DNA of 64,000 nt from assembly GCA_030522415.1 (NCBI GenBank), contig CM060127.1, positions 8,481,207-8,545,206 on the forward strand, written 5' to 3'. The translations under genes were made by a program, and so were the position numbers. This document shows, piece by piece, positions 57,214 to 64,000 of this stretch. The notes beneath the pieces were generated by a model, which saw only the letters and a program-made list of their open reading frames with translations, was not told the DNA's origin and did not search any database. Positions within the stretch are counted from its first letter, which is position 1. Each line of letters starts with the position of its first letter. Source of the stretch: Channallabes apus (lineage: Eukaryota; Chordata; Actinopteri; Siluriformes; Clariidae).

Positions 57214-57859
57214 ATGCCTTTTGATTCTTTAATTAACTTCTTCCAGTCCCATGCTTTTCTTTCTTTTTTTCGTAAAGATATGATGCCAGTGTTATGACCC
57301 ATTCCTTCATACCATTTTATTGTTCCAGCTTTTACAGATTTCTGATACAAAGGCATACTACTTTCATCACACCTACATATCAGCCATTCATTCTAACACC
57401 CGACAGTGGATATACAGCGTAATGTACATTTCCCTTTCACCGAAGGAGCAACTGTGTTTTGTTCGAGACGTGTGACTCAGAGACTTAGAGATTTATGGAA
57501 CACTTACAGTACTGTAATATTAAATAACTTCGGAAAATCTTACTCTAAATCTCAAAGTCTGTCGCTTCGAGCTCAGTGTGAATTCTGATTAAAATATTAT
57601 ATATTTACCATTCTAAGCCATTCGCCTTACTGTCTCGCCATTAATAATCCTGTTCTCAATGAAAAATGGAATTAAAATAAATATGGTGGTAAAAGTTGAA
57701 GTACAAACGTATAAAATCTATGTTTTAAAAAAATTAGGTCTCTTCACTCTTACTATATTGAAAACACTACAATGCATTATTGCACGAGTTACCATGGGAA
57801 TTAAATTTTTGTTGAAAATATGCACTCATTTCAAATCTACTGGCTGCAACTCGCTCACT
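57213..57859. other. Unique non-coding DNA
   Basis: No gene or repeat recognised. Confidence 0.45.
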
Positions 57860-58249
57860 CACTCACTTATCTTCTTCTTCTAGTCATCTTCTATACCGCT
57901 TAATCCTGCATTCAGGGTCCCGGGGGGCCTGCAGCCTATCCCAGGAGGCTTAGGGCACAAGGCGGGGTACAACCTGGACAGGGCGCCAATCCATCGCAGG
58001 GCACACAGACGTACACACACTCACACACTCATTCACACACTATACGGGCAATTTTTATTGAGAACATCAATTAACCTAACCTACATGTCTTTGTTCTGTG
58101 GGAGGAAACCCAACCAGAACGGGGAGAACATGCAAACTCCATGCACACAGAGACGGGAATCGAGCCTGGCCGGGAATCGAATCCGGACCCTGGAGGTGCA
58201 AGGCGACAGTGCTAACCACTACACCACCGCGCCGCCCACTCACTTATCT
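57860..58249 (-). mobile_element. V-SINE, antisense, with 13-bp target duplication
   Basis: Body 57873-58236 between CACTCACTTATCT copies (57860-57872, 58237-58249). Complete head with tandem TCGATTCCC-type words. A small deletion lies in the body (the GGAGTACCCGG part). Confidence 0.92.
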
Positions 58250-58251
58250 AT

Positions 58252-58406
58252 ATTATGTACATAGTGCTTCATCCTGTATACTGGGTCGCGGGGGGCCTGG
58301 AATATATCCCAGGAGACTTGGATAGGTTGCCAATACAACACAGGCGGGAATCAAACCCAAACCCTGGAGGTGCAAGACGACCTCCACTAAGCCACCATGC
58401 TGCTGG
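58252..58406 (-). mobile_element. V-SINE, antisense, internally deleted
   Basis: 3' part (GGTCGCGGGGGGCCTGG) joins to the head (CAAACCCTGGAGG-like word) with the body missing. Abuts the previous copy. Confidence 0.72.
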
Positions 58407-58609
58407 TGGCTGCAACAACCTTCAAGAAAAGTTGGGACAGTTGATTATTTACCAATATGCAACATCACCATTTCTGTTAATAACACTTTTTAAGTGTTTG
58501 AACACTTAAAACACCACTTGGTTTATTAAACCAACTACAAGTCAACAGACTTTGAGAATTAGAGTAGGAAGTTATTTAATATAGTTATTTCATATGTTGC
58601 TCCAAAATT
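58407..58609. other. Spacer
   Basis: Nothing recognisable; it may include the worn end of the following element. Confidence 0.35.
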
Positions 58610-58990
58610 AACTTATTTTTCTGCATTAATGATGGCCTGCATACAGATCACCAAGTTTATCCATGCCACGGGCACTGGCACTGGCACACGCCCATTCCAT
58701 GACTGATGCTGGCTTTTGGACCTGATACTGATAACAGCTTGGTGGGTCAGTTTCCTCATTGGCCCAGAGAACATGACGCCTGCTGTTTCCAAAAAATAAT
58801 TTATAATGTTGACTCGTCGGACCACAAGAGATGTTTCCAAAGTGCCACTGTCCATCTCAGATGAGACAGAGCCCAGAGACGTCTTTGGCGCTTCGGGAGT
58901 GTAGTGATGCATGGCTTCCCTTTAGCCTTAATTTGCACCTGTAAATGTAGTGACACCAAAGTTAACCAACGTATCCCCAAGTCCACATCA
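58610..58990 (-). mobile_element. Tc1-like fragment
   Basis: Minus-strand words LPKRQRRLWALSHLRWTVALW and WKHLLWSDES (about 58810-58890) match the region around the first catalytic aspartate of Tc1-type transposases. The downstream words SYQYQVQKPAS are seen in a shifted frame. Not enough remains for a family assignment. Confidence 0.55.
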
Positions 58991-59386
58991 TAATACCCAC
59001 TACAGAAGCATGGCCGTTTTTAACACTGGTTTGTCTGTGGGATCAGAGATAGCACACTTTCAAAAGGGGGTTTAGGCCGTGCATCAAGATTTGACTGGTT
59101 TACTTGAATTTGTATTAAAAAAAAACATTCAACCAAAATGAATCCTCTTAATCACTTCACATGTTTTCCACTTCTTTTTCAACCTTTAACACACACACAA
59201 ATGGAAATATTATAGTGAGGAAGAGAAAAAGAAAACACAAAGTAACCTGGTTAGATAAGTTTGTTTATAATGCAACTCTCTGTCTTTTTAGGAAAGAGTG
59301 CCACTTTAGCACATCTGGATTTGTCTTTCTCTCCATCAGTTTGTCCTAGAATTTAGAGCTGGGTTCAAGCTCATGAAAATGATGTT
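58991..59386. other. Unique non-coding DNA
   Basis: No gene or repeat recognised. Confidence 0.4.
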
Positions 59387-59655
59387 GACTTACTCATTGT
59401 CTACACCGCTTTATCCTCCATACAGGGTCATGGGGCCTGGAGCCTACACCAGGAGACTTATGGCTTGAGGCGGGGCACAACCTGGATGGGGTGCCAATCC
59501 ATCGCAGGGCACAGTCACACAGTACGGGCACTTGGGGTAAGCCAATTAGCCCCGTCTGCATGTCTTTGGACTTTGAGAGGAAACCAGAGTACCCAAAGGA
59601 AACCCACCAAGCACGGGCAGAACATGCAAACTCCATGCACACAGAGGCGGGAAGG
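59387..59655 (-). mobile_element. V-SINE, antisense, 5' end replaced
   Basis: 3' part and body present (CAGGAGACTTATGGC, GTCTTTGGACTTTGAG, GAACATGCAAACTCC). At about 59655 it passes without spacer into a sense type 2 SINE. Confidence 0.82.
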
Positions 59656-59838
59656 CCCGGGTTAAATACCCACACGATGCCCAAACCCCAGCCGCTGTAT
59701 GCAGTGCTGGTCCCAAGCCCAGATGAAATGGGAAGATCCCATTATCCGGCGTAAAACCTGTGCCTAATTGTGTGTGTGTGGAACGAATGGTATGATGTGG
59801 TCACCCCTCCACAGGAGCAGTCGAAAGACTAACAAAGA
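59656..59838 (+). mobile_element. SINE type 2, sense, 5' truncated
   Basis: From GGCCCGGGTTAAATACCC (worn B box) through CAGCCGCTGTATGCAGTGC to GGAGCAGTCGAAAGACTAAC. Its A box is missing at the join with the V-SINE. Confidence 0.8.
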
Positions 59839-60348
59839 AGATCCCTGCTGTACCATCTGTAAATGTTTAGATTTGTTCGAAGTTTCAATGAAATTTTTGA
59901 AGTTGTCTGATATTAAGAAGTAAAATGTAATGTTTAGAAAATGTATTTTTTTTATTTAGAGTATTAGAGTAGAGTATTATTCAGAAATTTTGAATTTAGT
60001 ATTCGGTAAAGGGGAAAACTCAAGTGACGTACAGACCACATGACCAATTATCTGCTTTACATTCCTCTGAGATTTGTCGTAGTCTTCCCAGCTATGACGC
60101 ATTAGCCTACTCCCCAGAGCAGTGTTGTAGTGTTGTACCTCATTTAACACACTTGATTTAATTCAAAGGCTACTTTCCAAGGCCCTTGTGGGCGTCTGAT
60201 AGCGGAGGGAAATCACCAGTTTCTATAATGTTGCTCCGACTGTTTTAACTCTCCTGATCTAGAGCCAGATTTCCTGGTTTGATTACTACTGTAGAAATAC
60301 ACTTACCTGATTTGGCGGTTAAATTCGATTCAGAAGCAAGCATGTAAT
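59839..60348. other. Unique non-coding DNA
   Basis: No gene or repeat recognised. Confidence 0.4.
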
Positions 60349-60664
60349 GGGTGGCACAGTAGCATAGTGGTTTAGAACTGTGGCCTTGCACCTCCAGGGT
60401 CGAGGGTTTGATTCCCACATTGGATCTGTTTGCATGGAGTTTGTGTGTTCGGGGGTTGGTGGGTTAACTAAGTGCACTGGTTTCCTCCACTGACCAATGA
60501 CATGCAGCGTAGGCTGATGTGTGTGTGAATGAGTGTGTGAACGTGTGTGCTTGTGTAGCCTGTAATGGATTGGCACCCTGTCCAGGATGTACCCTGCCTC
60601 GTGCCCAAAGGCTCCGGGTCTCCCACCACCCTGTACAGGATAAGCAAATGAATGAAGGAAGGAA
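60349..60664 (+). mobile_element. V-SINE, sense, older copy
   Basis: Head GGTGGCACAGTAGCATAGTGG, B box GGTTTGATTCCC, shortened body (the ACTCCGG-TTTCC region is altered) and tail AATGAATGAAGGAAGG. Confidence 0.85.
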
Positions 60665-60669
60665 ATAAT

Positions 60670-61075
60670 ATAATGGTCTTCGGCGGCGCGGTGGTGTAGT
60701 GGTTAGCACTGTCGCCTTGCACCTCCAGGGTCTCGGTTCGATTCCCCGGCCAGGCTCGATTCCCGTCTCTGTGTGCATGGAGTTTGCATGTTCTCCCCGT
60801 GCTTGGTGGGTTTCCTCCGGGTACTCCGTTTTCCTCCCACACTCCAAAGATATGCAGATTAGGCTAATTGGCGTTCCTAAATTGCCCGTAGTGTGTGATT
60901 GGGTGTGTGAGTGTGTGTATGTGTGTGTGCCCTGTGATGGATTGGCACCCTGTCCAGGGTGTACCCCGCCTAGTGCCCGAAGTCTCCTGGGATAGGCTCC
61001 AGGTCCCCCGCGACCCTGAACACAGGATTAAGCGGTATAGAAAATGGATGAATGAATGAATGAATAATGGTCTTC
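60670..61075 (+). mobile_element. V-SINE, sense, complete, with 12-bp target duplication
   Basis: Body 60682-61063 between ATAATGGTCTTC copies (60670-60681, 61064-61075). It is the best full-length reference in the window: head CGGCGCGGTGGTGTAGTGG, B box GGTTCGATTCCCC followed by GGCTCGATTCCC, V-SINE body, CACCCTGTCCAGGGTGTACC, GATAGGCTCCAGG, tail (ATGA)n. Confidence 0.95.
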
Positions 61076-61768
61076 CAAAGTCAACCTTGTATGTAATGTA
61101 GTAAGTTTCCTCACACCACCATGTTGCTACACTCCCTTCGACTGGCTTCCTGTATCAAATTCAAAAACACTCATGCATGCATGCCTACAAAGACAAAAAC
61201 ATGCCAGCGACCTCAGAACACTTACCACATCCTGTACTGCACCACGCCTCTTCTGATCCTCCAGCACTGCTCGACTCGTCCTAGCATCTCTCATGGTTCA
61301 GGAGGGCATGCATAGATGTTCTTCTGTGTTCTAACACCTACTGTAGGTGGTGGCTCATGTACATACCTGGTAGGTTTCAAACAATGTCTAAAAACCTCTT
61401 TCTGGTAAACTTAAACACTTAAATGCTTGGCATTTCTCATACATAATGCCTGGGGGTATTCTCAGATTTTGACCTACTAAACCTGTACTGGATGTATTTA
61501 TTGATAGAGACCGGATAAGGGCGTTTGCAACACACAGGAAATGTGAATGTAAATTTAAAATGCTTTGTACCAGGACCTACAGTATCTACAGTAGATGCTG
61601 TTTTTTTTTTCTCTCCTATCGACAGTAGCGATAAAGAACCAAATATGATGCCCCAGGATTATAAAAAAAAAAAAACAATGATTAAAGAACTAGATACAGT
61701 AAGTAAATCAATGCTGCTAAGTTAAAAATGTTTAGGTGAAAATCCCCGTCACATCATCCTGGGAGGGC
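61076..61768. other. Mostly unique DNA, possible LINE scrap
   Basis: About 61118-61300 translates to LHSLRLASCIKFKN and following words that faintly resemble the LHWLPV-x-RIKFK segment of LINE ORF2 C-termini. I cannot confirm it. Otherwise nothing recognisable. A run of about 10 G lies at 61769. Confidence 0.3.
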
Positions 61769-61784
61769 GGGGGGGGGGGGTTGT

Positions 61785-61938
61785 ACTTACAGTAGTGCAT
61801 GAGGTAGGGTACACCCTGGATGGGGTGCCAATCCATCGTAGGTCACACACATACTCACACACTACAGGCAATTTGGGAATGCCAGGCAGCCAGAGGAAAC
61901 CAGAGTACCCGGACCAAGCACAGAAAGAACATACAGAT
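61785..61938 (-). mobile_element. V-SINE, antisense, fragment
   Basis: GGGTACACCCTGGATGGGG, CCAATCCATCG, CAATTTGGGAATGCC and AGAGGAAACCAGAGTACC with deletions. It runs into the left inverted repeat of the next element. Confidence 0.75.
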
Positions 61939-61939
61939 A

Positions 61940-62425
61940 TTTTCATGAACATTTACATCGGTAGATTCTTACTGAAGGCATCAAAACTATGAATGAACAC
62001 ATGTGGAGTTTGTACTTAACAAAAAAAGGTGAAATAACTGAAAACATGTTTTATATTCTAGCTTCTTCAAAATAGCCCCCCTTTGTTCTGATTACTGCTT
62101 TGCACACTCTTGGCATTCTCTCGATGAGCTTCAAGAGGTCGTCACCTGAAATGGTTTCCGACAGTCTTGAAGGAGTTCCCAGAGGTGTTCAGCACTTGTT
62201 GGCCCCTTTGCCTTCACTCTGCGCTCCAGCTCACCCCAAACCATCTCGATTGGGTTCAGGTCCGGTGACTGTGGAGACCTTTTTTTGTTAAGTACATAAC
62301 TCCACATGTGTTCATTCATAGTTTTGATGCCTGCCACTGAGAATCTACCATGTAAATGGTCATGAAAATAAAGAAAACACATTGACAGATAGATGAGAAG
62401 GTGTGTCCAAACTTTTGGCCTGTAC
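61940..62425 (-). mobile_element. Internally deleted Tc1-like element with long inverted repeats
   Basis: Left arm 61942-62037 and right arm about 62278-62373 are inverted copies (for example CATCAAAACTATGAATGAAC at the left and its complement at the right). The right end continues to GTTTGG-type terminal words (CCAAACTTTTGGCCTGTAC on plus). Between the arms the minus strand encodes the transposase C-terminus, SPQSPDLNPIEMVWGELERR, carrying the third catalytic motif. The left terminus is cut by the V-SINE fragment. Confidence 0.85.
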
Positions 62426-62567
62426 TGTATGCCTTCTGCTAAACTATCTGTCTTTATGTCCTGATAGTGGAAATAAATGCCCTGGCTCTGGGGGGAGATG
62501 AATGTCTCTAATTCCCAGGGCTCTGATACAATCAGCAACTAAAAATGCCAACCCAGTCCAGCTACGT
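62426..62567. other. Short spacer
   Basis: Nothing recognisable. Confidence 0.4.
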
Positions 62568-62775
62568 GGGTGGCACGGTGGCCCAGCAGGTAGCATTTCC
62601 ATCCCACAGCTGTTCTATTCAGATAATTATTTTCTGCTGATTTTTTCACACACCAAACTTGTCTGGGTTTCCTCTGGGTTCTCCGGTTTTCTCCTCCCTC
62701 CTTGGTGTGCATGAGGGTGTGAGCGGTGCCTGATGATGGATCCAGTGCAACCCTGATCAGGATAAAACCAGATGA
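62568..62775 (+). mobile_element. V-SINE, sense, internally deleted
   Basis: Head GGTGGCACGGTGGCCCAGCAGG, then GGGTTTCCTCTGGGTTCTCCGG and TGATGATGGATCCAG. B box and mid-body are missing or worn. Confidence 0.72.
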
Positions 62776-63646
62776 ATACATGGAAGTCCAGCTGTAAGAA
62801 CGAATCTGCCTGCCAGTTATGTATGCGTGTGGAGTCACATGAGTGCAACAGCTAGCTCTACATACTAGTCGGAGATAGACAGAGTTAAGCCCAGGATTAC
62901 ACTGAGTGCATTGATTTATCCTCGCAGACAAGGCTTATGTCTAGTCAAACATTCTGGTATCAGGAACAACCTGCGGTACCAAACAGTCTAGGAGAGGAGA
63001 GGGCAAAGCAGTGCGGTGGATAATAAAGTGTCCAGAAAGGAATTAGGAAGACAAGTGAACATTAGTGAGGCTTTTTAAGTGCTGGAGAGAGTGGAAGGGC
63101 TTGTCAAGCTCGCTTTGTTTCTGCTTGACAAGTAGATATTTTGTCTCTTGTGTAATTTGTTATCCTTCTAAAAAAAAATTGTTACCCTCCAAGATAACAC
63201 AGGAACAACCACGGCTTAAATTAAGAGACAGAACCGTAACTCTTAGACGTCTTCCAGCGTTAAGCTGTGGGTGGTGTTTGCTTGGATGAACCTTACAAAA
63301 GGTCAGAGCTAAAAATTCCATCTGCACTCGTACCTACAGCAATCCAATAAATGCAAACAGTGGAAGCATCGTTTCTTGTTTCTTTCATTGAGACAGAAAC
63401 TATATTTAAATAAAAAAAAACATGCCGATTATATATTATAATTCATTAAGCAGCTTAAACTGCAGGTACATTATTGTTTATATAGACGAGCTGTCTGATC
63501 TTAGGTCTTTGATCATTAATCTGATTAGACTGCATGTCGGGTTTAAAAAAAATAACCGTATTCTGTATAATATAAAATAAAGAATAATAATATTAAGTTA
63601 AAAAAAAAAGAAGTGGTGACTAAAATTCCAAGTGACCAATGTTCTA
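62776..63646. other. Unique non-coding DNA
   Basis: No gene recognised; AT-rich toward the right. Confidence 0.45.
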
Positions 63647-63980
63647 CACGGGGCGTTCAAGTCAAACTGAGACTTTTGATTGTGCAGAATGAACAGAACA
63701 TGTTATTAGAGTAAAAATTCTCTTTATTTCTCTAGATAATCCCCTGATACACTAATGCACTCATCCAGCATTTCACTAGTGCTTGGACACCATTAAGGGA
63801 GAAAGTGTTCTCAGTAAGCCAGAGCTTCTCTGATTCACATCTGTCACGCTGGCCTCCCAGGAACTCCATTAACATGTGGAAAACAAGTGGAAATGGTCAG
63901 GACTGTACAGAGATGTGGCAATAACTCTCAGCCGAGTTCATGTGTTCACACAAGTCCCAGTTTGACTCGAACGCCCCTCA
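63647..63980. mobile_element. Mariner-type miniature (334 bp)
   Basis: Flanked by TA (63645-63646, 63981-63982). Terminal repeats GGGGCGTTCAAGTCAAACT and, inverted, GGGGCGTTCGAGTCAAACT. This GGGCGTTC-type end is characteristic of mariner-related elements. Inside there is no catalytic motif, only short stretches that could derive from an N-terminal domain. Confidence 0.9.
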
Positions 63981-64000
63981 TAAAATAAAGGACATATAAA

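Noticed and set aside
60682..60760. tRNA-like sequence with A and B boxes
   Set aside because: It is the head of a V-SINE; no cloverleaf with anticodon and acceptor stem is present. The same holds for the heads at 20797, 49908 and 55045.

Overview
This window looks like non-coding DNA from a teleost fish genome. The evidence is the AT-rich background with dense dinucleotide and tetranucleotide microsatellites, many tRNA-headed SINEs with the DANA/Mermaid (V-SINE) body or an L2-type 3' tail, many Tc1/mariner transposons at all stages of decay, an L2/CR1/Rex1-type LINE with an SGNH-esterase ORF1, and two Ty3/Gypsy chromoviruses of the Tf1/sushi kind. An ostariophysan such as a catfish is my best guess, but the sequence alone does not fix the species. 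I found no convincing host protein-coding exon, rRNA or tRNA gene in the 64 kb. The long protein-like frames all belong to transposable elements or to simple repeats read as protein.

Layout. 1-5.2 kb: sparse unique DNA with a GATA microsatellite, a dead Tc1 element, a V-SINE and an inverted-duplicated Tc1-derived element. 5.2-12.5 kb: a nested structure. A LINE copy is split inside its esterase ORF1 by a 4.8-kb chromovirus (LTRs 5882-6259 and 10294-10677, target duplication GTAAT); the LINE has also lost almost all of ORF2. 12.5-18 kb: unique DNA and a 470-bp purine-only tract. 18-24.5 kb: a perfect 81-bp palindrome, SINEs, two Tc1 relics and a second (5'-truncated) LINE copy. 24.5-33.7 kb: the longest mostly unique stretch, with a mariner relic and scattered SINEs. 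33.7-39.9 kb: a second chromovirus (33688-38344, target duplication CTTAT) followed 75 bp later by a nearly complete Tc1 element with ~195-bp inverted repeats. 40-52 kb: mostly unique DNA with a long GT tract, SINEs and a Tc1 miniature. 52-64 kb: SINE-rich DNA with a third LINE copy, Tc1/mariner relics and a mariner miniature at the right edge.

How the parts relate. Nothing here forms a host pathway. The elements do depend on one another: the SINEs and deleted LINEs carry 3' ends suited to LINE machinery in trans, and the miniatures keep only the terminal repeats that Tc1/mariner transposases bind. Both chromoviruses have almost identical LTRs but broken pol genes, so they are recent but dead, or were moved in trans. 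The most informative observations are the self-priming layout of the first chromovirus (a 12-nt complement between the presumed start of its RNA and the site next to its 5' LTR), the perfect 40-bp-arm palindrome at 18068-18148, the inverted-duplicated Tc1 elements, and a few unique blocks rich in homeodomain-like AT motifs that may be conserved regulatory DNA.
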